Under the pieces are notes generated by a model that made no database searches, was not told the origin of the DNA, and saw only the letters and a program-made list of their open reading frames with translations. A DNA stretch of 54,430 nt, taken from Rhodocyclaceae bacterium. GTDB taxonomy: Bacteria; Pseudomonadota; Gammaproteobacteria; Burkholderiales; Rhodocyclaceae. The stretch spans positions 1 to 54,430 of the forward strand of contig JAVBXY010000026.1 of the NCBI GenBank assembly GCA_030824275.1, given 5' to 3'. This document shows, piece after piece, positions 18,189 to 28,616 of this stretch. Position numbers and translations under genes: made by a program. Numbering within the stretch: position 1 is the stretch's first letter; each line of letters opens with the position of its first letter.

Positions 18189-19994
18189 ATGCTGAAGCGG
18201 ATCGCGCACATCCTTGTCCCCCTCCTTTGCGCCTTGGCAGCAGGATCGTCTTTCGCTGCCCACGGCCTCGCCCTCGGTGGCATTCCCAAATACCCGGCGG
18301 GGTTTTCCCACTTCGACTACGTCAATCCGACGGCGCCCAAGGGTGGTCAGCTAACCCTCGCCGCCATGGGCAGCTTCGACAAGCTCAACCCCTTCACGCT
18401 CAAAGGCTTGCCGCCGGTCAATCTGACCGAACTGGTGTTCGAAACCCTGGTCATCCAGAGCGACGACGAACCCTTTTCGGTCTATGGTTTGCTGGCCGAG
18501 GACATGGCCCTGGCAGCGGATGAAATGTCCATCAGCTTCCGTCTAAACCCGAAGGCGAAATTCTTCAACGGCGATCCGGTCACCGCCGAAGACGTCAAGC
18601 ACTCCTGGAACCTGCTCATCAGCAAAGCCGCCAGCCCGCTCTACCGCGCCATGTGGGCCGACGTGAAGGGTCTGGTGGTGGTCGATCCACGCACCGTGCG
18701 CTTCGAGTTCAAGCGCAAGAACCGCGAGTTGCACATGATCGTCGGGCAACTGCCGGTGTTCTCGCGCAAGTGGGGCAGCGGCAAGGCCTTCGATGCCATC
18801 GTCACGGATACGCCCATCGCCAGCGGCCCCTATCAGGTGGACAAGGTCGATCTGGGCAAGACCATCAGCTATCGCCGCAATCCGAACTACTGGGGCAACG
18901 ATCTGCCGGTCCGGCGCGGCATGTTCAACGTCGACAGCGTCACCTATCGCTATTACAAGGACGAGCTGATCCGCATCGAGGCCTTCAAGGCCGGCGAGTT
19001 CGACTTCGTGCATGAGAACATGGCCAAGAACTGGGCCCGCAGCTACCAGGGCGCCAAGTTCGACCGCGGCGAGCTGATCAAGCGCGAGCTGACCCATCTC
19101 AATCCGCAAGGCATGCAGGGTTACGTTTTCAACCTGCGTCGCCCCCTGTTCCAGGACGTTCGAGTCCGTAAAGCGCTGACCCTGGCCCTCGATTTCGAGT
19201 GGATGAACCGCCAGCTCTTCTACAACCAGTACAAGCGCAACTACAGCTATTTCACCAACAGCGAAATGGCCGCCACCGGCACGCCGGACGCGGCGGAACT
19301 GAAGTTGCTGGAACCCGTGCGCCGTCATCTCGAGCCCGAAACCTTCGGCCCCGTGGTACGGCCGCCGACTACCGTGGCACCCCGCTCGCTGCGCGAAAAC
19401 CTGCGCGAGGCCCGCGAGCTGTTCCGTGCCGCTGGCTGGGAATTCCGCGACGGCGCCCTGCGCAACGCCAAGGGCGAAGCCTTCGAGTTCGAGATTCCGC
19501 TGAGCGGCAAAAGCTGGGAACGCATCGTCGCCCCCTATGCCCGCAACCTGGAAAAGCTCGGTGTCAGCGTCAAGTACCGGATCATCGACTCGGCCATCCT
19601 CGCCAAGCGCACCGACGACTTCGATTTCGATCTGCTGCTGCACTGGTTCCTCAGCAGCCAAAGCCCCGGCAACGAACAGTTCCTGCGCTTCGCCAGTGAA
19701 ACCGCCGACGAGAAGGGTTCGCAAAATCTGATCGGCCTCAAGAATCCCGGCATCGATCATCTGATCAATGCCATCGTCACTGCCGACACCCGCGAAAAAC
19801 TCATCACCGCCTGTCGCGCCCTCGACCGCGCTCTGCTTGCCGGCCATTACATGATTCCCCAGTGGCACAACACGGTGCACCGAGTGTCCTACAAGACCCA
19901 CCTCGGCATCCCGGAAAAACAACCGCTCTACTACCAGCCGGACGACTGGCTGCTGAAGGCCTGGTGGATCAAAAAGGACGCGGACAAGAAATAA
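18189..19994 (+). CDS. yejA: YejA-type peptide-binding protein
   Basis: A 601-residue periplasmic solute-binding protein of the SBP_bac_5 family, the binding component of a YejABEF importer that in enterobacteria takes up oligopeptides and microcin C. The signal peptide (LKRIAHILVPLLCALAAGSSFAA) and the YejA-specific GGIPKYPAGFSHFDYVNPTAPKGG start are clear, followed by KLNPFTLKG and the C-terminal GHYMIPQWHNTVHRV. I chose the ATG at 18189, which leaves a proper signal peptide; an upstream ATG in frame would put charged residues in front of it. It is the first gene of yejA-B-E-F, with two bases to yejB. Confidence 0.9.
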   Translation: MLKRIAHILVPLLCALAAGSSFAAHGLALGGIPKYPAGFSHFDYVNPTAPKGGQLTLAAMGSFDKLNPFTLKGLPPVNLTELVFETLVIQSDDEPFSVYGLLAEDMALAADEMSISFRLNPKAKFFNGDPVTAEDVKHSWNLLISKAASPLYRAMWADVKGLVVVDPRTVRFEFKRKNRELHMIVGQLPVFSRKWGSGKAFDAIVTDTPIASGPYQVDKVDLGKTISYRRNPNYWGNDLPVRRGMFNVDSVTYRYYKDELIRIEAFKAGEFDFVHENMAKNWARSYQGAKFDRGELIKRELTHLNPQGMQGYVFNLRRPLFQDVRVRKALTLALDFEWMNRQLFYNQYKRNYSYFTNSEMAATGTPDAAELKLLEPVRRHLEPETFGPVVRPPTTVAPRSLRENLREARELFRAAGWEFRDGALRNAKGEAFEFEIPLSGKSWERIVAPYARNLEKLGVSVKYRIIDSAILAKRTDDFDFDLLLHWFLSSQSPGNEQFLRFASETADEKGSQNLIGLKNPGIDHLINAIVTADTREKLITACRALDRALLAGHYMIPQWHNTVHRVSYKTHLGIPEKQPLYYQPDDWLLKAWWIKKDADKK

Positions 19995-19995
19995 C

Positions 19996-21048
19996 ATGCT
20001 CCAATACATCCTCAAACGCCTGCTGCTGATGATCCCGACCCTGTTCGGCGTACTGCTGCTCACCTTCACGGTGATCCAGTTCGTTCCCGGCGGGCCGGTA
20101 GACCAGATGGTGCAGTTCCTCAAGGGCCCGGCCGGTGGCGAGGAAGTGGCGGCGTCGACGGCCAACGTCTATCGCGGCAACCGGGGCGTGGATGCCGAGA
20201 AACTGGCCGAGATCAAGGCTCTCTACGGCTTCGACAAGCCGGCCCACGAACGCTTCATCGACATGCTCGGCCGCTTCGCCCGCTTCGATCTCGGCACCAG
20301 CTATTTCCAGCATCAGGATGTGTGGACGCTGATCAAGACCAAGCTGCCGGTGTCCATCAGCCTCGGCCTGTGGACCTTCTTCCTCACCTACCTCGTCTCC
20401 GTCCCGCTGGGCATCGCCAAGGCTGTGCGCCATGGCTCGGCCTTCGATCTCGCCACCAGTACCCTGGTCCTCGTCGGCTATGCGATCCCTGGCTTCGTCC
20501 TCGGCGTCGCCCTGCTGGTGCTGTTCGGCGGCGGCAGCTTCATGCAGGTGTTCCCGCTGCGCGGTCTCACCTCGGACAACTGGGACCAGCTCTCCCTGCT
20601 CGGCAAACTCACCGATTATCTGTGGCACATCACCCTGCCCATCCTCGCCTCGGTGGTCGGCGGCTTCGCGGTGACCACCATGCTGACCAAGAACACCTTC
20701 CTCGAAGAAATCCGCAAGCAATATGTGCTGACCGCCCGCGCCAAGGGTTGCTCAGAAGGCCGAGTGCTCTACAAGCACATCTTCCGCAATGCCATGATCC
20801 CGCTGGTCACCGGCTTCCCCGCCGCCTTCATCGGCGCCTTCTTCACCGGCAGCCTGCTGATCGAAACCCTGTTCTCTCTCGACGGGCTAGGCCTGCTTTC
20901 TTACGAATCGGTGATCAAGCGCGACTACCCTGTGGTCATGGGTACGCTGTATCTCTTCACCCTGATCGGCCTCGTCACCAAGCTGATCACCGACATCTGC
21001 TATGTGCTGGTGGACCCACGCATGCAGTTCGGCAAGGCATCGTCATGA
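19996..21048 (+). CDS. yejB: YejB-type ABC transporter permease
   Basis: A 350-residue inner-membrane permease of the DppB/OppB class with about six transmembrane segments. The N-terminal segment (YILKRLLLMIPTLFGVLLLTFTV) and the EAA-loop region (RAKGCSEGRVLYKHIFRNAMIPL, about residues 246-268), which contacts the ATPase, are characteristic. It would form the channel together with YejE. Its stop codon overlaps the yejE start as ATGA. Confidence 0.93.
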   Translation: MLQYILKRLLLMIPTLFGVLLLTFTVIQFVPGGPVDQMVQFLKGPAGGEEVAASTANVYRGNRGVDAEKLAEIKALYGFDKPAHERFIDMLGRFARFDLGTSYFQHQDVWTLIKTKLPVSISLGLWTFFLTYLVSVPLGIAKAVRHGSAFDLATSTLVLVGYAIPGFVLGVALLVLFGGGSFMQVFPLRGLTSDNWDQLSLLGKLTDYLWHITLPILASVVGGFAVTTMLTKNTFLEEIRKQYVLTARAKGCSEGRVLYKHIFRNAMIPLVTGFPAAFIGAFFTGSLLIETLFSLDGLGLLSYESVIKRDYPVVMGTLYLFTLIGLVTKLITDICYVLVDPRMQFGKASS

Positions 21049-22109
21049 GTACCGCCACCAGCAACGCCACTGCGGCCCGCACACTGTCACGCTCCTTATC
21101 GCCCTCGCGCCGCGCCTGGCTGCGCTTCAAGGCGGATCGGCGCGGCTACTGGAGCCTGTGGATACTGGCCGTGCTCTTCGGCCTCAGCCTGTTCGCCGAG
21201 ATCCTCTCCAACGACAAGCCGCTCATCGTGCGCTACGAGGGACAGACCTACTTCCCCCTGTTCAAGACCTATCCCGAAGCCACCTTCGGCGGCGACTTCA
21301 TCACGCCCACCGACTACCTCGACCCTTTCATCGCCGAGCGCATCACCGCCGGCGACAACTGGGCAATCTATCCGCCAAATCGCTACCGCTTCGACAGCCT
21401 CAACTATTTCGCCCCCAGCCCCAATCCGGCGGCACCCTCCGGCGAAAACCTGCTCGGCACCGACGACCGGGGCCGCGACATCCTCGCCCGCCTGATCTAC
21501 GGTTTCCGCATCTCCGTGCTCTTCGGCCTCGCCCTGACCGCCATCGGCATGGCCCTCGGTGTGCTCACCGGCGCACTGCAAGGTTATCTGGGCGGCAAGG
21601 TGGACCTCTGGGGCCAGCGCCTGATCGAGATCTGGAGCTCGATGCCCGAGCTCTACCTGCTGATCATCTTCGCCTCGCTGTTCGAGCCGGGCATCCTCGT
21701 CATCCTGGTGTTGCTTTCGCTGTTCGGCTGGATGGGTCTTTCCGACTACGTGCGCGCCGAGTTCTTGCGCAATCGCAATCTCGAATACGCCCTCGCCGCC
21801 CGCGCCATGGGCCTTTCCAATGGCCAGATCATGTGGCGCCACCTGCTGCCCAACAGCCTGACGCCGGTGATCGCCTTCCTGCCCTTCCGCATGAGCGGCG
21901 CCATCCTTGCCCTGACCAGCCTCGACTTCCTCGGCCTCGGCGTACCGCCGACCACACCCAGCCTTGGCGAACTGTTGTCGCAGGGCAAGAACAACCTCGA
22001 TGCCTGGTGGATTTCGCTGACCACCTTCGGCGTGCTGGTCGGCACCCTGATGCTGCTGATCTTCATCGGCGAAGGGCTGCGCACCGCCCTCGACACACGC
22101 AAGGGTTGA
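21045..22109 (+). CDS. yejE: YejE-type ABC transporter permease
   Basis: A 354-residue inner-membrane permease of the DppC/OppC class. The long extracytoplasmic loop after the first membrane helix (NDKPLIVRYEGQTYFPLFKTYPEATFGG) is a YejE hallmark, and GENLLGTDDRGRDILARLIYG and the EAA loop (RAMGLSNGQIMWRHLLPNSLTPV) follow. The start at 21045 overlaps the yejB stop; an earlier in-frame start inside yejB would add unrelated Arg/Pro-rich sequence. The yejF start lies two bases after its stop. Confidence 0.93.
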   Translation: MSTATSNATAARTLSRSLSPSRRAWLRFKADRRGYWSLWILAVLFGLSLFAEILSNDKPLIVRYEGQTYFPLFKTYPEATFGGDFITPTDYLDPFIAERITAGDNWAIYPPNRYRFDSLNYFAPSPNPAAPSGENLLGTDDRGRDILARLIYGFRISVLFGLALTAIGMALGVLTGALQGYLGGKVDLWGQRLIEIWSSMPELYLLIIFASLFEPGILVILVLLSLFGWMGLSDYVRAEFLRNRNLEYALAARAMGLSNGQIMWRHLLPNSLTPVIAFLPFRMSGAILALTSLDFLGLGVPPTTPSLGELLSQGKNNLDAWWISLTTFGVLVGTLMLLIFIGEGLRTALDTRKG

Positions 22110-22111
22110 AC

Positions 22112-23704
<1,593 letters not shown>

Positions 23705-25573
23705 TCAGTAGTCCTTGCTGTTGTTCTCTTCCCAGAGCGCGGGAACGAAACGCACGACCCGGTTGCGGCCGCTTTCCTTGGCCTTGTAGAGCGCCACGTC
23801 GGCAAACTTGACGGTCTGCCAGAAGGTGTCGGAATCCGCAGGATAATCGGCGACGCCGATGGAGATGGTCTTCTGCAACACACCGCTGGCGATGGGCACC
23901 TTCATGCCCTCCACCGCGACGCGGATTTTCTCCGCCACGTCCATGGCGACGGTGGCGGCCGTCTCGTGCAGCAGGATCATGAACTCTTCACCGCCGTAGC
24001 GGATCACGTAGTCACCGCCGCGCACCGAGCGCACCAGCACCTTGGCCAGGGCCTTGAGCACCGCATCGCCGGCATCGTGGCCGTGAGTGTCATTCACCAT
24101 CTTGAAGTAGTCGAGATCGAGCATCAGGATGGACAAGTGGGCATTGCGCCGCTGCGCCTGGGCCAGCAGATTCTCCACCGACTCCTCGAGGAAACGGCGG
24201 TTGTGCAGGCCGGTCATCGGGTCGCGCAGATTGGCCTCGCGCAGGGTTTCCATCAGGCGCTTGGCTTCGAGCACCGGCGCCGTCTCGCGCAGGTATATAT
24301 CCACTTCCGGCACTAGCGCCTCGGCGCGGGCCGCGTCGGCCTCGCCGAGCACCAGTTGCAGCACACCGCCGACAGCGCCGGACTGAAGGATGGGGAAACA
24401 CAGGTAACGCCGCCCATCGCCCTCCGTCTGCGGCCGGAAGGCATAGCAGATGTCCGGCGCGCTGACGCCATCCACCAGATGGCCGGTACGGCGGGCGCGA
24501 CAGGTGTCGTTGCGGATCAATATCTGCGGATCGCACCAGCGGCAGGGGCCATGAGCCTCGCCATTCACGCGCACGGGCAGCATCTGGTTGTTGGTCGGCA
24601 GCACTTCATAGAGCGAGTACTCGGCGACGCCGAAGCGCTGCTCGATGACCCGCGAGAGGCGACCGTAGATCTCGTCCTTGGACTGATCCTCCTCGATGGC
24701 CTGTTTAAAATGCGCCGCCTCGGTCAGGGTTTCCACCACGCGAATGGTGTTGTCGAGCAGATTGCCCTCGCCGTTGGGCGTGTGGTTGGTGAGCTGCGCC
24801 ACCTTCTGTCCAATCCGCGACAGGCCCTGATCAAGGAAAGCCAGCAGGCGGTTCATGTCACCGGCGATCTGGCCGATCTCGTCCTTGGTGCGCACCTCGA
24901 CCACGGCCTTGAAGTCGCCGTTGATGGCTCGCTGCACGGCCGCCTCGACGTCCACAGCGGTATCGGCAATCGGTGTCGCTGCCCGCCGCAGCAGGCCGAA
25001 GGCGAAGATCACGAAACAGCCCACCGCCAGCACCATCAGGCTGAGCGTGGTGAGCGCCTTGGTACGCAGGTGGTCGATGGACATGGTCAGCGTCACCGCA
25101 CCCAGTACGGCACCAGGCGATACCTGGTGGCACTGGATGCAATTGGGCTGGCCGTTGTCGCTGGCGACGAAGGGGATGGTGCCGCGAAACAGGGTCTCGC
25201 CACCTTCCTCGTTCAACTCGAACACTGCCTTGCCGGACTCCAGCACCTGCCGCTCCAGGCTGTCCGCCGGCTTCTCGCGAGCCAGGCCCTGGCCGAACTG
25301 CTTCTCCACCTGCGGGCCACGAACGACGCGGGCAGTGCGCAGGCCCTGCACCTCGGTCAATCGCTGGAGAAAACTTTCTCGCTTGGAAATGACGCCATTG
25401 ATCATGGCCTCGGTAAGGCTGACGCGCACGATCTCGGCCGAGGAACGGATGTGCTCGGTGGCCGTGGCAATCGAATACTGGCGGAAGGAGAGCAGGCCGA
25501 TGCCCAGCAATGCGACGATCAGCCCACTCGCGAGGGCCACGGCGAACACCGAAACCTTGCTTTGCAGATTCAT
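23705..25573 (-). CDS. Diguanylate cyclase with a periplasmic haem-c motif
   Basis: A 622-residue membrane protein predicted to make c-di-GMP. Transmembrane helix 1 (about residues 8-30) is followed by a periplasmic domain containing a c-type haem attachment motif, Cys145-Ile-Gln-Cys148-His149, then helix 2 (about 174-196) and a HAMP-like linker. A cytoplasmic GAF-like region follows with four cysteines (344, 347, 358, 376) spaced like a metal or redox site. The C-terminal GGDEF domain (about 445-610) has an intact GGEEF active site at 527-531, and no RxxD inhibitory site is seen at the usual place before it. Haem in the sensor suggests a redox, NO or oxygen signal; this is inference. An AGGAG ribosome-binding site precedes the ATG. 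Confidence 0.82.
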   Translation of the reverse strand: MNLQSKVSVFAVALASGLIVALLGIGLLSFRQYSIATATEHIRSSAEIVRVSLTEAMINGVISKRESFLQRLTEVQGLRTARVVRGPQVEKQFGQGLAREKPADSLERQVLESGKAVFELNEEGGETLFRGTIPFVASDNGQPNCIQCHQVSPGAVLGAVTLTMSIDHLRTKALTTLSLMVLAVGCFVIFAFGLLRRAATPIADTAVDVEAAVQRAINGDFKAVVEVRTKDEIGQIAGDMNRLLAFLDQGLSRIGQKVAQLTNHTPNGEGNLLDNTIRVVETLTEAAHFKQAIEEDQSKDEIYGRLSRVIEQRFGVAEYSLYEVLPTNNQMLPVRVNGEAHGPCRWCDPQILIRNDTCRARRTGHLVDGVSAPDICYAFRPQTEGDGRRYLCFPILQSGAVGGVLQLVLGEADAARAEALVPEVDIYLRETAPVLEAKRLMETLREANLRDPMTGLHNRRFLEESVENLLAQAQRRNAHLSILMLDLDYFKMVNDTHGHDAGDAVLKALAKVLVRSVRGGDYVIRYGGEEFMILLHETAATVAMDVAEKIRVAVEGMKVPIASGVLQKTISIGVADYPADSDTFWQTVKFADVALYKAKESGRNRVVRFVPALWEENNSKDY

Positions 25574-25614
25574 CTCCTACCTCTTACTTTTGTAATAGTT
25601 ATATCGAGAACGAA

Positions 25615-26574
25615 CTATACCCGCCCCAGCAGCATGGCGAGCCAACGGGAGCGCATTTCCGGGCTCATGTCATGGCGGCTGATGAAGTCGACACGACCGC
25701 TCGCATCCCACTCGATGCCCCAGATCGGCGCGATGGCCGTCGGTAGCATGGCATAGCGTGCATCGCCGACGAAGCCAGGGCGCGTCTCCACCAGCAGGCC
25801 GTCGGCAAAACGACGGAAGCGTTCGATGTCGGCAGCCCGGCGCGGATCTTTGGCGGCGACGAGCAAGGGCGCCGATTCGCCGGGGTAATGGCGCAAGGAG
25901 AATCCCGCATGCACGGCATCCGCCTGCACACGGCCCTCATGCACATACAGCCCGCGCCAGAGCACGAGATTGCCCAAGGTCGGCTTCACAGTGAGTCGCT
26001 CGGGATGATGGCCTCGCGTCGCCGCCACTTCCCGCAGCAAACCCTCGGCCCTGTGCTGCTGGAAGTAGCCGAGGCCGAGATAGCAGGCGGCGAGCAACAG
26101 CCCCGCCCGCACGGCGGCGGAATCCGGTTTGCGCAAGCTGATGAACAGAGGCACGGCGAGCAACAACGTAAACAGCGGATCGAAGACCGCGATCACGCTC
26201 CAGGCTTCCTTGCGCTCCGAAAACGGCAACCACAGATGCGTGCCGTAACTGGTGCAGGCGTCGAGCAGGCCGGACAGGCCATAGCCGGCGAGGCTGTAGA
26301 CATAGAGTCGCCCGAAGGAAATCCGCCGCCGCAAAAAGGGCCACAACAGCAGTGCCGCAATCAGCGCACCGAACGGGACGAAGGCTAGGGCGTGGGTGAA
26401 ATGACGATGGAAATCGAGTACCAGCAAGGCATCGTTGCCGCTCTGGATCAGCGCGTCGGCATCGGGCAACAAAGCGGCAATCGCACCGATGCCCGCAGAA
26501 AGTCGGCGCTGGCGGGACGGCGCCACGGCGGCTGCGAGAGCCGCGCCCAGCGCGGCGTGGGTGACGAGATCCAT
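25615..26574 (-). CDS. YdjM-type membrane-bound metal-dependent hydrolase
   Basis: A 319-residue integral membrane protein of the LexA-regulated YdjM/DUF457 hydrolase family. The family's N-terminal metal ligands are present: His6 (THAALG), Asp38 and Asp40 (LLPDADAL), and His56/His58/His61 (DFHRHFTHAL). About five hydrophobic segments follow, then a hydrophilic C-terminal half of some 130 residues ending near the membrane-distal WLAMLLGRV. The substrate is unknown. A dispersed repeat lies in codons 18-27 and is read out of the usual frame as APSRQRRLSA. The gene sits 41 bp upstream of the diguanylate cyclase on the same strand. No SOS box is seen before it. Confidence 0.78.
   Translation of the reverse strand: MDLVTHAALGAALAAAVAPSRQRRLSAGIGAIAALLPDADALIQSGNDALLVLDFHRHFTHALAFVPFGALIAALLLWPFLRRRISFGRLYVYSLAGYGLSGLLDACTSYGTHLWLPFSERKEAWSVIAVFDPLFTLLLAVPLFISLRKPDSAAVRAGLLLAACYLGLGYFQQHRAEGLLREVAATRGHHPERLTVKPTLGNLVLWRGLYVHEGRVQADAVHAGFSLRHYPGESAPLLVAAKDPRRAADIERFRRFADGLLVETRPGFVGDARYAMLPTAIAPIWGIEWDASGRVDFISRHDMSPEMRSRWLAMLLGRV
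26498..26523 (+). repeat. Dispersed repeat copy 8 (inside the YdjM-type gene)
   Basis: The core has one mismatch at its first base (GAAAGTCGGCGCTGG), then the spacer CGGG and ACGGCGC. It sits in the loop after the first hydrophobic stretch of the protein. Confidence 0.75.
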
Positions 26575-26600
26575 GCGGGGATTATTGCAGACTTAATCCA

Positions 26601-26619
26601 TGTCCCCAAAATGAGGACA
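26601..26619. promoter_or_regulatory. Inverted repeat in a divergent intergenic region
   Basis: TGTCC and GGACA flank nine bases in the 102-bp gap between the membrane hydrolase and the flavin monooxygenase. The position fits an operator for either gene, but no regulator gene is adjacent. Confidence 0.35.
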
Positions 26620-26676
26620 AGAGTCGCCACCCGACCGTGAAACCATGGCATCGTCGAACAACAACAAGGAGACAGC

Positions 26677-28404
26677 ATGCACACGCCGACGATCACGCCG
26701 CGCAAGTCGATCTATTACGATTACAAGATCTACCCCTTCAACAAGCCGCCGGAGCTTTCCGGGACGAAGAAGCGCCACCCCGTGGTCTTCGTCGGCGCCG
26801 GCCCCATCGGTCTGGTGAACGCCATCGATCTCGCCCGCTATGGCATCCCCTGCGTGCTGCTCGAAGCCGAGAGGCAAGTCTCCGAAGGCAGCCGCGCCAT
26901 CGTGTTCACCCGCCGCTCCATGGAAATCCTCCAGCAGGCGGGCATCGCTGACCGCATCACCGCCGCCGGCCTGCCCTGGCGCTTCGGCAATTCCTTCTAT
27001 CGCGGCCAGCGCGTCTTCCGCCTCGAAGCCCCCTACGACGAGGACGACCGTTTCTGGCCGATGATCAACCTGCAACAGCAGTACCTCGAGGAATACCTCG
27101 TGGACCGCGTCATGCAGGAACCCCTGATCGACATGCGCTGGGGCCACAAGGTCACCGCCATCGTCGACAACAACGACACCGGCTGCACCCTGCGCGTGGA
27201 CACCGAAGCCTGCGAATACGACCTCGACGCCGACTGGGTGGTCGCCACCGACGGCGCCCGTTCGCCAGTGCGCAACATGACCGATCTGCGCATGGAGGGC
27301 GACTCCTATGAGGGCCGCTTCGTCATCGCTGACATCCGCGTCAAGCTCGACCTGCCCACCGAGCGCCTGGCCTTCTTCGACCCACCCTGGAACCCCGGCA
27401 ACACCGTGCTGATGCACCGCGAACCCCACGACATCTGGCGCGTGGACTACCGCCTGCCCGACGGCGAGACGCCCGAGGACGCCCTGCGCCCCGAGTCGCT
27501 GAAAGCCCGCATCGACGCTCAATTGGAACTCGTCGGTTACAAGGGTGCGAGTTGGGAGATGGACTGGTGCTCGGTGTACTCGGCCCGCGCCATGACCCTG
27601 CCCGACTACATCCACAAGCGCCTGATCTTCTGCGGCGATGCCGCCCACATGCTGCCCATCTTCGGCGTGCGCGGCGCCAACACCGGCTGGCAGGACGGCC
27701 ATGATCTGGTCTGGAAGCTGGCCATGCAGCAACGCGGCCTGGCCGGCCCACAGTTGCTGCCGTCCTACTCGCAGGAGCGGGTCCAGGCTTCGCGGGAAAT
27801 CATCGACGAAGCCAGCAAGAGCACCCGCTTCATGACGCCGCCAACCCATGGCTTCCGCACCCTGCGCGACGCCACGCTGTCGCTGACCCTGTCGCAGGAC
27901 TTCGTCAAGCCGCTGCTGCACTGGCGCACCTCGCGGCCCCACGACTATTACAACTCGGCCCTCAACGCCCGCGACGACGACAACACGGTGTTCAAGAATG
28001 GTCCCCTCGACGGCTCGCCGATCCGCAACGTCAAGCTTGGAGACAATGACTACCTGATGGATTGCCTGGGCGCCTCCTTCTACCTGTTCTGCTTCAACGT
28101 GCAGGATGCGGTACCGGCGGCCCTGGTCGCCGAGGCCGAGGCCATCAGGAAGCGCGGCATCGCTTTTGCCATCGTCGCCTTCGGCAATCAGGGTCAAGCG
28201 ATCAAGGGTGCCGACATCGTCATCGACGACCGCGCCGGTCGTGCCCACGCCAAGTATTGCGACGGCAGCAATCCCGCCGGCTACCTGGTCCGTCCCGACC
28301 AGCACGTCAGCGCCCGCTGGATCAATCCCACTGCCGAACGCCTGCGCTCCGCCATGGATGCGGCCCTCGGACACCGGGTTACCCAAACTCAGGAGAAAAA
28401 CTGA
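26677..28404 (+). CDS. FAD-dependent aromatic-type monooxygenase
   Basis: A 575-residue flavoprotein of the PheA/TfdB/MhpA group (FAD_binding_3), which hydroxylates aromatic rings using NAD(P)H and oxygen. The dinucleotide motif GAGPIG lies near residue 36, the second FAD/NADPH motif is VVATDGARSPVRN, and the third is FCGDAAHMLPIFGVRGANTG followed by QDGHDLVWKLA. The C-terminal 170 residues form a thioredoxin-like domain, as in larger members. The substrate is not evident; no ring-cleavage or regulator genes are nearby. An AAGGAG ribosome-binding site lies eight bases before the ATG. Its stop codon shares one base with the start of the next gene, a DUF2783 protein commonly found beside such hydroxylases. 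Confidence 0.83.
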   Translation: MHTPTITPRKSIYYDYKIYPFNKPPELSGTKKRHPVVFVGAGPIGLVNAIDLARYGIPCVLLEAERQVSEGSRAIVFTRRSMEILQQAGIADRITAAGLPWRFGNSFYRGQRVFRLEAPYDEDDRFWPMINLQQQYLEEYLVDRVMQEPLIDMRWGHKVTAIVDNNDTGCTLRVDTEACEYDLDADWVVATDGARSPVRNMTDLRMEGDSYEGRFVIADIRVKLDLPTERLAFFDPPWNPGNTVLMHREPHDIWRVDYRLPDGETPEDALRPESLKARIDAQLELVGYKGASWEMDWCSVYSARAMTLPDYIHKRLIFCGDAAHMLPIFGVRGANTGWQDGHDLVWKLAMQQRGLAGPQLLPSYSQERVQASREIIDEASKSTRFMTPPTHGFRTLRDATLSLTLSQDFVKPLLHWRTSRPHDYYNSALNARDDDNTVFKNGPLDGSPIRNVKLGDNDYLMDCLGASFYLFCFNVQDAVPAALVAEAEAIRKRGIAFAIVAFGNQGQAIKGADIVIDDRAGRAHAKYCDGSNPAGYLVRPDQHVSARWINPTAERLRSAMDAALGHRVTQTQEKN

Positions 28405-28580
28405 TGATCGCCGTTCCCGAACTGGAAAAAGTCTACGACGCCCTCGCCGAAGGCATCGACAAAGCGACGCCGGAGAAGTCCGAACTCTTCCTGACCAAGC
28501 TGGCCCTGCTGCTGGCCAACGAACTGGGGGACAGCAGCACCGTCACCCGCTCCATAAAAACCGCACTCAGGGATCTTTAA
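28404..28580 (+). CDS. DUF2783 small protein
   Basis: A 58-residue protein of the DUF2783 family, recognisable from LEKVYDALAEGIDKATPEKSE followed by LFLTKLALLLANELGD. The family occurs beside FAD-dependent hydroxylases; its role is not known and could be assembly or activity of the partner enzyme. AGGAGA lies ahead of the start, and the gene overlaps the monooxygenase stop by one base, so the two are coupled. Confidence 0.8.
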   Translation: MIAVPELEKVYDALAEGIDKATPEKSELFLTKLALLLANELGDSSTVTRSIKTALRDL

Positions 28581-28587
28581 GACAGCG

Positions 28588-28616
28588 CCATGGGGCACTA
28601 CAATAGTGCCCCATGG
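28588..28616. promoter_or_regulatory. Perfect 13-bp palindrome over a start codon
   Basis: CCATGGGGCACTA (28588-28600), loop CAA and TAGTGCCCCATGG (28604-28616) form a perfect inverted repeat that includes the ATG of the cNMP-binding protein. In RNA it would form a strong hairpin hiding that start codon. It also lies eight bases after the DUF2783 stop, so it might act as that operon's terminator, although no T-run follows. As DNA it could be an operator. Confidence 0.6.
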
